The notes: generated by a model not told the origin, from the letters alone. 64,000 nucleotides of DNA from Methylobacterium sp. CB376 (GCF_029714205.1 NZ_CP121648.1:3490001-3554000), one strand, 5' to 3'; positions 52,412-61,959 are shown, counted from the first letter of the stretch. Program-made: numbers and translations.

Positions 52412-53347
52412 ATGTCCGCCACCACCCTCTCGGGCAAGACTGTCATCACCTGCGCCCTCACGGGCTCGTTCGACACGCCGTCCCGGAACCCGGCCGTGCC
52501 GGTCTCCCCGCAGGAGATCGCGCGCTCGGCCCTGGAGGCGGCCGAGGCCGGGGCCGCCGTGGTCCACATCCACGTGCGCGACCCCGGCACCGCCAAGCCG
52601 AGCATGGACCTCGCCCTCTACCGCGAGGTCGTCGAGCGCATCCGCGAGCGCGACGAGGCGGTGATCCTCAACCTGACGACCGGAGCGGGCGGGCGCTTCG
52701 TGCCAGGCCCCGACGAGGAGCCGGCCCGGGCGGGCCCGGGCACCAGCCTCGCCTCGCCGGAGGCCCGGACCCGGCACGTGACGGCGCTGCGCCCGGAGAT
52801 CTGCACTCTCGACGTGGCGACGATGAATTTCGGCGAGCACGCCTTCCTCAACACGCCGGGCCACCTGCGCGAGATGGCGGCGCGCATCCGCGACGCCGGC
52901 GCGCGGCCGGAGATCGAGGTGTTCGATCTCGGCCAGATCGAACTCGCCAAGCAGCTGATCGCCGAGGGCTACCTCGACCGGCCGCCCCTGTTCCAGATCT
53001 GCCTCGGGATCCCCTGGGGGGCGCCGGCGACGCCGGAGACGCTGCTGCAGATGCGCGACCGGCTGCCGCCGGACGCGATCTGGTCGGCCTTCGGGATCTC
53101 GCGGGCGGAGTTTCCGATCCTGGCGCTCGCCGCCACGGCCGGCGGCCACGTGCGGGTCGGGCTGGAGGACAATCTCTACCTCTCGCGCGGCCAGCTGGCC
53201 CCGAGCAACGCCGCCCTCGTCGAGAAGGCGGTGGCGCTCCTGGCCCTGCTCGATCGCGCTCCGGCGACCCCGGACGAGGCCCGCGCGCTGCTCGGCCTCC
53301 CGTCCCGCGAGGCGCCCGCGGACCGGGGCCGGGCGGGAGGCGGCTGA
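52412..53347 (+). CDS. Beta-keto acid cleavage enzyme (BKACE, formerly DUF849)
   Basis: A 311-residue TIM-barrel enzyme that cleaves a beta-keto acid with acetyl-CoA to give a CoA ester and acetoacetate. The metal-binding motif is VVHIHVRDPGTAKPS near residue 50. Others are AVILNLTTGAGGRFV, TLDVATMNFG, IEVFDLGQIELAKQLI and GGHVRVGLEDNLYLSRGQLA with the active-site glutamate. The ATG at 52412 follows GGGGAGG. Substrates in this family vary (3-keto-5-aminohexanoate, dehydrocarnitine and others). The preceding dehydrogenase could supply the keto acid. Confidence 0.92.
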   Translation: MSATTLSGKTVITCALTGSFDTPSRNPAVPVSPQEIARSALEAAEAGAAVVHIHVRDPGTAKPSMDLALYREVVERIRERDEAVILNLTTGAGGRFVPGPDEEPARAGPGTSLASPEARTRHVTALRPEICTLDVATMNFGEHAFLNTPGHLREMAARIRDAGARPEIEVFDLGQIELAKQLIAEGYLDRPPLFQICLGIPWGAPATPETLLQMRDRLPPDAIWSAFGISRAEFPILALAATAGGHVRVGLEDNLYLSRGQLAPSNAALVEKAVALLALLDRAPATPDEARALLGLPSREAPADRGRAGGG

Positions 53348-53417
53348 GCACCCCCGGGAGGCCGGTCCGGCCGCACGGTCCGGCGATTCGCCTGCCGGAC
53401 CGGTCGCCGGAGGCGTC

Positions 53418-53497
53418 ATGCGGATGTCGGCTTCGCTCACGCGCGGCGCGGGCTCGTGATCCGCGGTCCGGACGTGATCGTCCGGACCGCGGATCAC
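53418..53497. repeat. Third copy of the palindromic repeat tail, with a long hairpin at the regulator's 3' end
   Basis: The segment from ATGCGGATGTCGGCTTCG at 53418 to about 53455 matches the conserved tail seen at 14970-15010. It is followed by GTGATCCGCGGTCCGGACG (53456-53474) and its exact complement (53479-53497) separated by TGAT, a 19-base perfect stem. The right arm overlaps the stop codon of the minus-strand regulator gene. The hairpin likely acts as its terminator, and its repeat tail links it to the family near recJ. No upstream stem like those at 14947 or 15014 is evident here. Confidence 0.7.
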
Positions 53498-53931
53498 TCC
53501 TCGACGACCGCGTCCTTGCCGCCGCCCATCGCCTCGACCAGCGAGACGACTCGCCGGCGCAGGAGCGGATCGTTCACGCGCTGGAAGGCGCGGACGAGCT
53601 GGAGGTCCTGACTCGTCCAGAACAGGTCGACGCTCGGGGCGCGCGCCGCGTCGCCGCGCTCCTCGTCGTGGCCGTTCTCGCTGCGCGGCGCGCCCTCGTA
53701 GAAAAATCCCACGGGCACGCCGAGCATTTCGGCGATCTGCTGCAGCCGGCTCGCACTGATGCGGTTGGCGCCCTTCTCGTACTTCTGGATCTGCTGGAAG
53801 GTGACGCCGAGCGCATCCCCCAGCTTCTCCTGACTTACCCCCATGAGAAGCCGCCGCACCCGCACCCGGTGGCCAACATGACGATCGATCGGATCCGGTG
53901 CTTTCTTCAAGTCCTGCTCCACACCCCGCAC
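53494..53931 (-). CDS. XRE-family regulator, PraR-like
   Basis: A 145-residue helix-turn-helix regulator widespread in Rhizobiales. The DNA-binding domain (about residues 18-75) has GHRVRVRRLLMGVSQEKLGD, the helix ALGVTFQQIQKYEKGANRIS and the C-terminal helix RLQQIAEMLGVPVGFFYEG. The remaining tail is acidic and helical. The GTG start at 53931 is near the lnt stop (53939), so the two are probably cotranscribed. In related genomes this gene sits at the end of the lnt operon and is often followed by metK, which is absent here. Confidence 0.88.
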   Translation of the reverse strand: MRGVEQDLKKAPDPIDRHVGHRVRVRRLLMGVSQEKLGDALGVTFQQIQKYEKGANRISASRLQQIAEMLGVPVGFFYEGAPRSENGHDEERGDAARAPSVDLFWTSQDLQLVRAFQRVNDPLLRRRVVSLVEAMGGGKDAVVEE

Positions 53932-53938
53932 GGTGGCC

Positions 53939-55600
53939 TTACGGGCGTGCGCTCCCGATTCGGGCGCCCGCGGCCAGCAGGACCGACCCTAGAAGCAATG
54001 CGACGAAAAACAAATCGCCAAAACGTGCGTAGATCGTACTTTCCCCTAGGTCGCGCGGCAGCCTCACATCGAGGACGCCCTCCGCCCCGACTGGGAGCAT
54101 GCCAGTCACCCGTCCGTAAGGATCGACCATGGCCGAGACGCCCGTGTTGGCAGCACGCGCGAGCGGCAGACCTTCCTCTACGGCACGCAGCCGGGCCTGG
54201 GCGAAATGCTGCCGCGGCCCGGGCGTGTCGCCGAACCAGCCGTCGTTGGTCAGGTTGAGGATCAGTCCGGCCCGCGGGCTCACCGAGGGCACGACGGCGC
54301 CGGGGAAGATGACCTCGTAGCAGATCGAGGCCGCGGCGGCCGGCAGGCCCGGCACCGAGAACGGGCGCCTCGCGCCCTCGGCGGCGGTGAAGCCGCCCGG
54401 CACGGACACGAATTGCCGCAGGCCGAGCGCGCGCAGGATGCGGTCGACCGGGGCGGGCAGGTACTCCCCGAACGGGACGAGGTGGTGCTTGTCGTAGGGC
54501 ACGCCGACGAAGCCCTCGGCGCCGATGACCAGGATGCCGTTGTAGAAGTGCAGGCGCTCCCCCGGCAGGGGCTCGTCCGCGCGCGCGGCGCCGGTGACGA
54601 GGTACTTGCCCGGCGGCAGGGCGGCGGTGATCTGGCCGAGCGCCCGGGGCTCGCGCTGGATCAGGAACGGGAAGGCCGATTCGGGCCAGATCAGGTGGGT
54701 GACGTCGGCGAGCCCGCTCGATCCGGGGCCGGTCGCGCTGTCGCTGAGGCCGAGGTAGCGCTGAAGAATGCCCTCGCGGTTGCGCGGGTTGAAGCGCGCG
54801 TCCTGGGGGATGTCGGGCTGGACGAGGCGAAGCCGCACGCCCGGCACCTCCGGCACCTTGCCGGCGGGGACGCGCAGGGCGCCCGCCCCGGCGAGGAGCG
54901 CGAGTCCCGCCAGAGCGGCCAGGGTCGGCCAGCGGCGCGCCCGGGCGGTCGCGCCGGTGGCCAGCGTGGCGGGCGCCGCCCCGATCAGGACGGCGAGCAG
55001 GGTCAGGCCGTAGAGCCCGACGACGGAGGCCGCCTGCATCAGCCAGAGGTTCTGGCCGAGCGCCATGCCGAGGGTGTTCCAGGGGAAGCCCGTGAACAAG
55101 TGCCCGCGCAGCCACTCGGAGGCGGCGAGGCCGGCCGCCAGGGCGGCGATCCGCCCGGCGCCCCGCGACCAGACGAGCCGCGCCAGGGCGAAGCCGAGCC
55201 CGAAGAACAGCCCGAGCAGGGCGGGCAGGCCGAGCACGCCGAGGGGCATGAGCAGGGCGAACTCGTCGGCATCGACCAGGAAGGCGGCGCCGAGCCACCA
55301 CAGCCCGGCGACGAAGTAGCCGAAGCCCCAGGCCCAGCCGATCGCCCCGGCGCTGGCCGCCGTGGCGAGGACGCGGCGCAGCCGGCCGCTCCCCGTCGCG
55401 GCGCCGTCGAGGAGCCAGACCGCCGGGACGAGCGCCACCGCCAGGGCGGGCAGGACCCCGAAGGGCGGCATGGCCAGGGCGCCGCAGGCGCCCGCCAGCC
55501 ACGCCAGCGCGAGCCGGCGCCAGCCGCCCGCCAGGGCGAAGCGGTCCGCGAGGGCTCCGAGCCGCGAGGGCGCCGCGAAATCCGTTCCGTCTGGCCGCAT
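53939..55600 (-). CDS. lnt: Apolipoprotein N-acyltransferase
   Basis: A 553-residue inner-membrane enzyme that adds the third acyl chain to lipoproteins at the periplasmic side. The N-terminal half (residues 25-230) holds several membrane helices. The nitrilase-like domain carries catalytic Glu in LIWPESAFPF, Lys in DKHHLVPFGEYLPA and Cys in AASICYEVIFPG. The ATG at 55600 begins MRPDGTDF. In the alphaproteobacterial miaB-phoH-ybeY-corC-lnt order it follows the CBS-domain gene, separated by 296 bases. Confidence 0.95.
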   Translation of the reverse strand: MRPDGTDFAAPSRLGALADRFALAGGWRRLALAWLAGACGALAMPPFGVLPALAVALVPAVWLLDGAATGSGRLRRVLATAASAGAIGWAWGFGYFVAGLWWLGAAFLVDADEFALLMPLGVLGLPALLGLFFGLGFALARLVWSRGAGRIAALAAGLAASEWLRGHLFTGFPWNTLGMALGQNLWLMQAASVVGLYGLTLLAVLIGAAPATLATGATARARRWPTLAALAGLALLAGAGALRVPAGKVPEVPGVRLRLVQPDIPQDARFNPRNREGILQRYLGLSDSATGPGSSGLADVTHLIWPESAFPFLIQREPRALGQITAALPPGKYLVTGAARADEPLPGERLHFYNGILVIGAEGFVGVPYDKHHLVPFGEYLPAPVDRILRALGLRQFVSVPGGFTAAEGARRPFSVPGLPAAAASICYEVIFPGAVVPSVSPRAGLILNLTNDGWFGDTPGPRQHFAQARLRAVEEGLPLARAANTGVSAMVDPYGRVTGMLPVGAEGVLDVRLPRDLGESTIYARFGDLFFVALLLGSVLLAAGARIGSARP

Positions 55601-55896
55601 GGGGTGATTCGCCGTGGTCGAGTGAGGCCGCCGGTCCGGCGCGAGGCGGTGAGGCCCCGGCCGCACTGGCCCGGGAAGATGAAGGGACGATAACAGTGGC
55701 GCCGCCGAGGCCGCCGAGGCCGCCGCGGGCGCGCGAGGCCCTCCCGGGGCGCGCCGCCCCGCGCGGGCCGGCGATCGCGGGATCGCGCCCGGAGGCCGCG
55801 CGGCCTCTCCCGCGCGCCTGGACGTGCCCGGACGGGTCGGGGGGCGCCTCCGGATTCGCTCCGCGGGGACGGGCGGGGGCCGAGGGGCCCCCACCC

Positions 55897-57066
55897 TCAC
55901 GCCCCGGCGTCGACCGGGGCGCCGCTGCCGTTGAGCGTGCGGGGTGCCGGCAGGGCCAGGGGCTCCTCCGGGGCGGCGAGCTTGGCCGGGCCGTGGTGGA
56001 GGCGAAGCCGCTTGATGCGGCGTGGATCGGCGTCCAGCACCTCGACCTCGAAGTCGCCCGGAACCGCCACGACCTCGCCCCGGGACGGCACCCGCCCGGT
56101 GATGGTGACGACGAGGCCGCCGATCGTGTCGACCTCCTCGGCGAGTTCGCCCACCGCCCCGGCGATGTCGAAGCCGGTCGCCTCCGCGACGTCGTCGAGG
56201 CTCGCGCGCGCATCCGCCACGTAGATCTCGGCCTCGCCGTCGACCCGCAGCACCCGGTGCCCCTCGGCCACGTCGTGCTCGTCCTCGATGTCGCCGACCA
56301 CGACCTCGATCAGGTCCTCGATCGAGATCAGCCCGTCGGTCCCGCCATACTCGTCGATGACGAGGGCCATGTGGGTCCGGCTGGCCTGCATCCGCACCAG
56401 GAGGTCGATCGCCGGCATCGAGGGCGGCACGTAGAGCACGGGCCGCAGGATCCGCGTGGCGGCGAGGGAGAGGTCGAGATCGACCTCGCACAGGTCGGGC
56501 GTCCGGGCGAGGTGCGGCCGGCGCGCCCGCCCGTCCCCCTGGATCACCGGCGGCGGCTCGGCCGCGGGCTTGGCCGGGGAGTTGGCCGGGGAGTTGGCCG
56601 GGGATCTGGCCGGGGATTTGGCGCCGTGGGCCGCGCCGGCCTCGGCGCGGGTGGCGAGGTGGTCGACGAAGTCGCGGATGTGGACCATGCCGCGGGGATC
56701 GTCCAGGGTGTCGCCGTAGACCGGCAGGCGCGAATGGCCCGCCGTCCGGAACACCTTCAGGAGTTCGCCGAGGGAGATCTCCGCCGGCACGGCGACGATG
56801 TCGGCCCGCGGCACCATCACGTCGTCGACCCGCACCCGGTGCAGGCTCAGCACGTTCTTCAGCATCGCCCGCTCGACGGGCGAGAAGGCGTGATCGCCCG
56901 ACTGCGCCTCCGCCAGCGCGTCGGTGATCTCGTCGCGCGGAGCCTCCCGCGGCTTCAGGTGGAAGATGGTGAGGAGACGGTCATACCACGGCTCACGGGC
57001 CGGACTGTCCTCGTCCGGGGCGGGCTGGGCGGTCGCGGCGGCGCCACGACTTCGATCGTTGCTCAT
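55897..57066 (-). CDS. CorC/TlyC-type CBS-domain protein
   Basis: A 389-residue protein of the hemolysin C/CorC family without the membrane DUF21 region. Two CBS domains are visible, one including [15 protein letters not shown] and the second [20 protein letters not shown], followed by a CorC/HlyC transporter-associated domain ([19 protein letters not shown]). Between them lies a Ser/Pro/Ala/Asn linker, with [16 protein letters not shown] encoded by four 12-base units. ATG at 57066. The fold binds adenine nucleotides and is linked to magnesium or cobalt efflux in other bacteria. It belongs to the miaB-to-lnt operon. Confidence 0.88.
   Translation of the reverse strand: MSNDRSRGAAATAQPAPDEDSPAREPWYDRLLTIFHLKPREAPRDEITDALAEAQSGDHAFSPVERAMLKNVLSLHRVRVDDVMVPRADIVAVPAEISLGELLKVFRTAGHSRLPVYGDTLDDPRGMVHIRDFVDHLATRAEAGAAHGAKSPARSPANSPANSPAKPAAEPPPVIQGDGRARRPHLARTPDLCEVDLDLSLAATRILRPVLYVPPSMPAIDLLVRMQASRTHMALVIDEYGGTDGLISIEDLIEVVVGDIEDEHDVAEGHRVLRVDGEAEIYVADARASLDDVAEATGFDIAGAVGELAEEVDTIGGLVVTITGRVPSRGEVVAVPGDFEVEVLDADPRRIKRLRLHHGPAKLAAPEEPLALPAPRTLNGSGAPVDAGA
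56570..56617. repeat. In-gene tandem repeat, four 12-base units
   Basis: Four near-identical 12-base units (TTGGCCGGGGAG twice, then TTGGCCGGGGAT and CTGGCCGGGGAT) lie at 56570-56617 within the CBS-domain gene. Translated on the minus strand they give a repeated Ser-Pro-Ala-Xaa linker. Length changes here would keep the frame. Confidence 0.8.
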
Positions 57067-57099
57067 GTCTCTCTGGTCTGGAATTGCAGGATCCGCGGC

Positions 57100-57579
57100 T
57101 CATTCCGCGGGCTCGCCGTAGGGATCCGGAACGCCGAGCCGCGCCAGGGCCGCGGCCTCCAGAGCCTCCATCGCCTCGGCCTCGGCCTCGCCGGTCTCAT
57201 GATCCTGGCCCAGGAGATGGAGCGTGCCATGAACCAGCAGATGCGCGAGATGGTGGCCGAGAGGCTTCGACTGCTCCCCACTCTCGCGCAGCATCGTGTC
57301 ATACGCAAGAACCACGTCGCCGAGGGGCCGCGGCGCCCCGCCATGGGCGTGGCCGGCCGGGAAGGAGAGCACGTTCGTCGGCTTGTCCTTGCCGCGCCAT
57401 GTGCGGTTGAGCTCCTGCACCGCCTCGTCGTCGGTGAGCAGGACGCTCACCTCGACCGCCTCCGCGGGCGGCAGGATCGCCAGGGCCGCCTCGACGGCGC
57501 GGCGCACGAAGGGGCCGAGATCCGGGATGGCCGCCTCCCAGCGCTCGTCCTCCAGGACGACGTCGATCTCGTTCTCCAC
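57100..57579 (-). CDS. ybeY: Endoribonuclease YbeY
   Basis: A 159-residue metal-dependent endoribonuclease for 16S rRNA 3'-end maturation and ribosome quality control. The zinc motif is HGTLHLLGQDHE, with HxxxHxxxxxH spacing. RTWRGKDKPTNVLSFPA and LGDVVLAYDTML are the other conserved blocks. The GTG start at 57579 is 3 bases after the phoH stop, showing tight coupling. The gene is followed by corC after 33 bases. Confidence 0.95.
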   Translation of the reverse strand: MENEIDVVLEDERWEAAIPDLGPFVRRAVEAALAILPPAEAVEVSVLLTDDEAVQELNRTWRGKDKPTNVLSFPAGHAHGGAPRPLGDVVLAYDTMLRESGEQSKPLGHHLAHLLVHGTLHLLGQDHETGEAEAEAMEALEAAALARLGVPDPYGEPAE

Positions 57580-57582
57580 GGC

Positions 57583-58680
57583 TCAGGCCCCGCGGCGCGG
57601 GGCGGGACGGTCCTCGGCCCCGGCGCGGCTCGTATCCGCCTCGTAGGCGCTGACGATCCGCCGCACCAGGTCGTGCCGGACCACGTCCGCGTCCTTGAAG
57701 GTGACGCGCCCGATCCCCTCCACGCCCTCCAGGATGCGGACCGCCTCGACGAGGCCGGATTTCTGGCCGGGCGGAAGGTCGATCTGGCTCGGATCGCCCG
57801 TCACGATCATCCGCGAGTTCTCGCCCAGGCGGGTCAGGAACATCTTCATCTGCATGGAGGTGGTGTTCTGCGCCTCGTCCAGCAGCACCACCGCGTTGGT
57901 GAGGGTGCGCCCGCGCATGAAGGCGAGCGGCGCGATCTCGATCATGCCGGTCTGCAGGCCCCGGTCGACGTGGCGCGCCTCCATGAAGTCGTAGAGCGCG
58001 TCGTAGATCGGGCGGAGATAGGGATCGACCTTCTCGCGCATGTCGCCGGGCAGGAAGCCGAGGCGCTCGCCCGCCTCGACGGCCGGGCGCGACAGGATCA
58101 GCCGCTCCGCGTGGCCCTGCTCCAGGAGCGAGACCGCGTGGCCGACCGCCAGCCAGGTCTTGCCGGTGCCGGCCGGCCCCTCGGCGAAGACGAGTTCGTT
58201 GGCGCGCAGGGCCTTGATGTAGGCGTCCTGCGCGGCGTTGCGGGCCCGCACGGCCCCGCGGCGGCGGGTGGCGATCTGGTCGAACTGCGCGCGCTCGCCG
58301 TTCGACGGGGCCTCGCTCGCCGGAAACAGGCTGCCCTGCAGGGAGGCCTCCTGGATGACGCCGTCGACGTCGCCGAGGGTCAGCGGCAGCCCGCCGCCGT
58401 CGCGCACCCGGGCATAGAGGGTCTCCAGCACGATCCGGGCCCGCTCGGCGGCCTCCGGCGTGCCCTTGACCACCACGTGGTTGCCGAGCGCGGTCGCGGT
58501 CACGCCGAGCCGCCGCTCCAGATGCGCCACGTTCTGGTCGTACTGGCCGAAGACCAGGCTGGCGAGGCGGTTGTCGTCGAAGGTGAGCGCGATCTCGGCG
58601 GCCTCGCTCAGGCCAGCGACCGGCCTGCCCGGCCCCTCGCGCCCCCGTCCGCCGCGTCCCGCGTTGTCGCCCGGTCGCAC
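57583..58680 (-). CDS. phoH: PhoH-family ATPase
   Basis: A 365-residue P-loop ATPase with an N-terminal KH-like RNA-binding part (VTATALGNHVVVKGTPEAAE). Walker A is FAEGPAGTGKTWLAV near residue 168, Walker B VVLLDEAQNTTSMQMKMFL, and MIVTGDPSQIDLP is the following sensor. Start GTG at 58680, 9 bases after miaB. In this operon PhoH is thought to act with YbeY in RNA processing; the link to phosphate starvation is from E. coli only. Confidence 0.93.
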   Translation of the reverse strand: MRPGDNAGRGGRGREGPGRPVAGLSEAAEIALTFDDNRLASLVFGQYDQNVAHLERRLGVTATALGNHVVVKGTPEAAERARIVLETLYARVRDGGGLPLTLGDVDGVIQEASLQGSLFPASEAPSNGERAQFDQIATRRRGAVRARNAAQDAYIKALRANELVFAEGPAGTGKTWLAVGHAVSLLEQGHAERLILSRPAVEAGERLGFLPGDMREKVDPYLRPIYDALYDFMEARHVDRGLQTGMIEIAPLAFMRGRTLTNAVVLLDEAQNTTSMQMKMFLTRLGENSRMIVTGDPSQIDLPPGQKSGLVEAVRILEGVEGIGRVTFKDADVVRHDLVRRIVSAYEADTSRAGAEDRPAPRRGA

Positions 58681-58689
58681 ATGCGTCCC

Positions 58690-60033
58690 CTATGCTGCGG
58701 CGGCCGGGGCCGCCTCGGCCCGTTCCCCGAACAGGCTGTTCGATCCGGCGCGGGTGAGGCGCACCGGCAGGATCGTCCCGATCACCGCCGGCTCCGCCTC
58801 GATCTGCACCGCCTGGAGGTAGGGCGACTTGCCGGCGACCTGGCCCGGATGACGGCCGGGCTTCTCGATCAGCACCTCGACCGTGCGGCCGAGGCTGGCG
58901 AGGTTGAAGGCCCGGGCCTGCCCGTCGATCAGCGCCTGCAACGCGGCGAGGCGCTCGCGCTTGACCGCCTCCGGCACCGCGTCGGCGCTCTCCGCCGCGG
59001 GCGTGCCCGGGCGCGGGCTGTACTTGAACGAGAAGGCGCCCGAGAAGCCGATCTCCGCCACGAGCCGCATCGTCTCGGCGTGGTCCGCGTCGGTCTCGCC
59101 CGGGAAGCCGACGATGAAGTCGGAGGTGAGGGCGATGTCCGGCCGCGCCGCCCGGATCCGGTCGATCAGCCGCCGGTAGGTGTCCGCGTCGTGCCGGCGG
59201 TTCATGGCCGCCAGAATGCGGTCGGAGCCCGACTGCACCGGAAGGTGCAGGTAGGGCATCACCGCCGGGCAGTCCCGGTGGGCCGCGATCAGGTCGTCGT
59301 CCATGTCCCGCGGGTGGCTGGTCGTGTAGCGCAGCCGCGCGATGCCCGGCACCTCCGCGAGGCGGCGCATCAGGCGCCCGAGGGACCACGGGCGCCCGTC
59401 CGGCCCCTCGCCGTGGAAGGCGTTCACGTTCTGGCCGATCAGGGTGAGTTCCCGCGCGCCGCCCGCGGCCAGCCGCTCGGCCTCGGCGAGGATCTTCGCC
59501 ACGGGCCGCGACACCTCCGCCCCCCGCGTGTAGGGCACGACGCAGAAGGCGCAGAACTTGTCGCAGCCCTCCTGCACGGTGAGGAAGGCGGAGGGACCGG
59601 CGACGCGGCGCGGGGGCAGGTGGTCGAACTTGTCGTCGAGGGGGAACTCGGTGTCGACGACCTTGCCGTCCCGGGCGCGGGCCAGGAGCTCCGGCAGCCG
59701 GTGGTAGCTCTGGGGTCCCACCACCACGTCGACGGCGGGGGCCCGGTGGATGATCTCGCGGCCCTCCGCCTGCGCCACGCAGCCCGCCACCACGATCGTG
59801 GTCTCGCGCCCCGCCCCGGCCCGCTCGCCCTTCAGGTCCCGCACCCGGCCGAGTTCGGAATAGACCTTCTCGGCCGCCTTCTCGCGGATGTGGCAGGTGT
59901 TGAGGATGACGACGTCCGCCTCCTCCATCGCCTCCGTCTCGGCGAAGCCCTCGCGGCCGAGGAGGTCGACCATCCGGGCCGCGTCGTAGACGTTCATCTG
60001 GCAGCCGTAGGATTTGACGAACGCTTTCTTCAA
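58690..60033 (-). CDS. miaB: tRNA-2-methylthio-N6-dimethylallyladenosine synthase MiaB
   Basis: A 447-residue radical SAM methylthiotransferase that modifies A37 of tRNAs. The N-terminal cluster-binding cysteines are in [18 protein letters not shown] and [10 protein letters not shown]. The radical SAM motif is [17 protein letters not shown] (CxxxCxxC). The C-terminal TRAM domain ends about residue 440. The TTG start at 60033 follows GAAGG and gives [11 protein letters not shown]. It is the first gene of the miaB-phoH-ybeY operon. The 395 bases upstream hold no gene. Confidence 0.95.
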
Positions 60034-60428
60034 CGAACCGGCCTTCGCGGATGGGGGAATGGGGCGACAGCCCCGTCATGTACGCGGTCGCGGCCGGAAT
60101 GAGAATAGGGCGATGCCGCGCAGCGTCCCGCGCGGGCGGCGCCGGTTCGCCGGAGAAAAGAACGGCACGTCAGCGGCTTGGCCCGAATGGCGACCGCCCC
60201 CGGCCGGATCCCGCGAGGCACGGCCTCGGCCGGGCCCGCGGCGGGTCGTCCGGGAGCCGGCCGCCCGCGCCGCGAGCGTCCCGGGGGCGGCCCTGGGCAG
60301 AACGGCGTCGGGTGATTCTGCTCAGGCCCTTGTCTCCACATCATGTTTCGCTGACGCGGTGCTTCGGTTCGCCGCCGAAGCGGCGACCGCGTCGGCGCAA
60401 GCTGCTCGGATCACGAATGTTGCGCGGA

Positions 60429-60833
60429 TCAGTAGCCGCGCGCCCGCGGCGAGGTCGGGTCGAGGTAGTCGAGGCCCGAGAGGTCGACCGTGACGGCGGC
60501 GCGGCGGGCGCCGATGAACGGCCCGTTGGTGATCGGGTCGGGCAGCACGCCGAAGCCGCCGAAGCGCTCGCGGTTGGCGATGTAGGGCGGCGAGGCGAGG
60601 TACGAGGCGGTGATGAAGTGCGGGTTCGTCGCCGGGTTGGAGACGGCGCCGGAATTCGCCTCCACGACGTTGCCGGCATCGAGCCAGCTGCGCGGGCGCA
60701 CCCGGATGGCGAGGCCCTGGCCGCCGCGGGTGCTGCGGATGACGTAGGAATCCTGGGCCTGGGAGGCGGCGGTCTCGGCGCCGAGCGCCGCGAGGGAGAG
60801 AAGGCCGATCAGGGCCAGTCTGGACGTGCGCAT
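60429..60833 (-). CDS. Exported protein of unknown function (134 residues)
   Basis: A small secreted protein with signal peptide MRTSRLALIGLLSLAALGAE, probably cleaved near SQAQ. The mature region begins DSYVIRSTRGGQGLAIRVRP and has little that matches a known domain; it includes the short stretch NPHFITASYLASPPYIANR. The ATG at 60833 is clear. Related proteins seem limited to near relatives as far as I can recall, which I cannot verify. It stands 53 bases from the next minus-strand gene. Confidence 0.65.
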   Translation of the reverse strand: MRTSRLALIGLLSLAALGAETAASQAQDSYVIRSTRGGQGLAIRVRPRSWLDAGNVVEANSGAVSNPATNPHFITASYLASPPYIANRERFGGFGVLPDPITNGPFIGARRAAVTVDLSGLDYLDPTSPRARGY

Positions 60834-60886
60834 GGCGGAACCTCGTTGTCGCGCCGCACCCTAGGCGGCGAGGTCATAAGGAAAGG

Positions 60887-61786
60887 TCAGCGGCTTGCCT
60901 CAGGATGACGTCCGAGCGCGGCCGTGGTTCCGGGCTCCAGCAACGCTTGGGCTGATTGTCGCACTTTCGCCGCATTCTTCCGGTCGCGCCCCTTTCGGGG
61001 CGCCAGCGCGGCGGCGGGCGGCGTGGGCGGCGCGCAGACCGGCCGGGCCGGCCGCGTCAGCAGATCGACGATCCCGGCGGGCAGCAGGACGCTGGGGCGC
61101 GCGGTCAGGCGGTCGATGGCGCAGCCGACCGCCGCGGGCTCGGGCGGCAGGCCCAGCGGCGCGCAGAGCCAGCCGTCGAGGCGCATTCCCGCGTCGAGGA
61201 GGCGGAAGGCCGTGCAGGCGCGGCGCCCTTCCGGCCCCGAGAGCGTCGCCTCGACGGTCTCGACCGGCCCGAAGCGGCTCTCGATCGCGCCGCGGTCGCC
61301 CGCGCGCAGGACGGCGAGCCCGTCATGCTCCGCGGCGCGGCGGGCGAGGGTCACGAACAGGCTCGCCTCCGGGTCGGGGGACTCGGCCAGGGTCAGGCGC
61401 AGGAAGGGCTGCTCGATGCTGCCGAACGCGCCGGCGACGAGGCTGTCCTCGCGCAGGCCGAGGCTCGGCCGGCGGCGGGCGGTGGCGCGCACCTCCTCGT
61501 CGCCCTCCAGGGCGTAGCGGTCCGCCGCCACGCCCTCCCAGGGGGGCGCGGCCGCGACCGCGGCGGCCTGCGCCTCGGCCTCCGCCTGCCGCCGCTCGCC
61601 CGCCAGGATGCTCAGGAGCGCGATCACGGCGGCCGCGCCGATGCAGCGCCGCAGCAGGCGCCAGCCCCCGCCGCCCGCCGCCCGCGGCAGCGGGCGCGGC
61701 AGGACGGGCTCGGCGGGACCGAGATCCCGGGCCAGGGCCCGGCCGGCCCGCGTGAGGGCCGCGTCATCGAAATCCCGATGCCTCAC
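60887..61786 (-). CDS. Membrane-anchored protein of unknown function (299 residues)
   Basis: A protein with a short cytoplasmic head, one membrane helix (RRCIGAAAVIALLSILAGE, near residue 45) and a large outside domain. The domain includes the pattern VTLARRAAEHDGLAVLRAGD and a cysteine-containing ACTAFRLLDAGMRLDGWLCA, ending in a basic tail. The GTG start at 61786 follows GGAGG. No family is recognised. Orientation and single-helix topology suggest a periplasmic, possibly cell-envelope role. The upstream 435 bases to asd hold no gene but include TTGACA (61960-61965). Confidence 0.65.
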   Translation of the reverse strand: MRHRDFDDAALTRAGRALARDLGPAEPVLPRPLPRAAGGGGWRLLRRCIGAAAVIALLSILAGERRQAEAEAQAAAVAAAPPWEGVAADRYALEGDEEVRATARRRPSLGLREDSLVAGAFGSIEQPFLRLTLAESPDPEASLFVTLARRAAEHDGLAVLRAGDRGAIESRFGPVETVEATLSGPEGRRACTAFRLLDAGMRLDGWLCAPLGLPPEPAAVGCAIDRLTARPSVLLPAGIVDLLTRPARPVCAPPTPPAAALAPRKGRDRKNAAKVRQSAQALLEPGTTAALGRHPEASR

Positions 61787-61959
61787 GGGGCCTCCGAACG
61801 CTCGCGCGGCCGTCGCGCGGCCGCCCCGCCATGCAAGCGCGCAGGCCTCGCCATCCGGTTGACGCCGGCGCGCCGTCCACGGAAGCGCGCGAACGTGGTG
61901 AACAATCCGTCACCGCATGACGGCCGCGCGATTCTGTTGCCGGCGCGGCCAAGCGGCCC

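Noticed and set aside
57695..57994. Plus-strand open frame of 99 codons
   Set aside because: It is antisense within phoH, in a region with conserved Walker B and sensor motifs.
55696..60102. Plus-strand open frame of 1468 codons
   Set aside because: It runs antisense to lnt, corC, ybeY, phoH and miaB, which all have clear motifs. Its translation is His/Arg/Asp-rich with no domains, a typical shadow in high-GC DNA.
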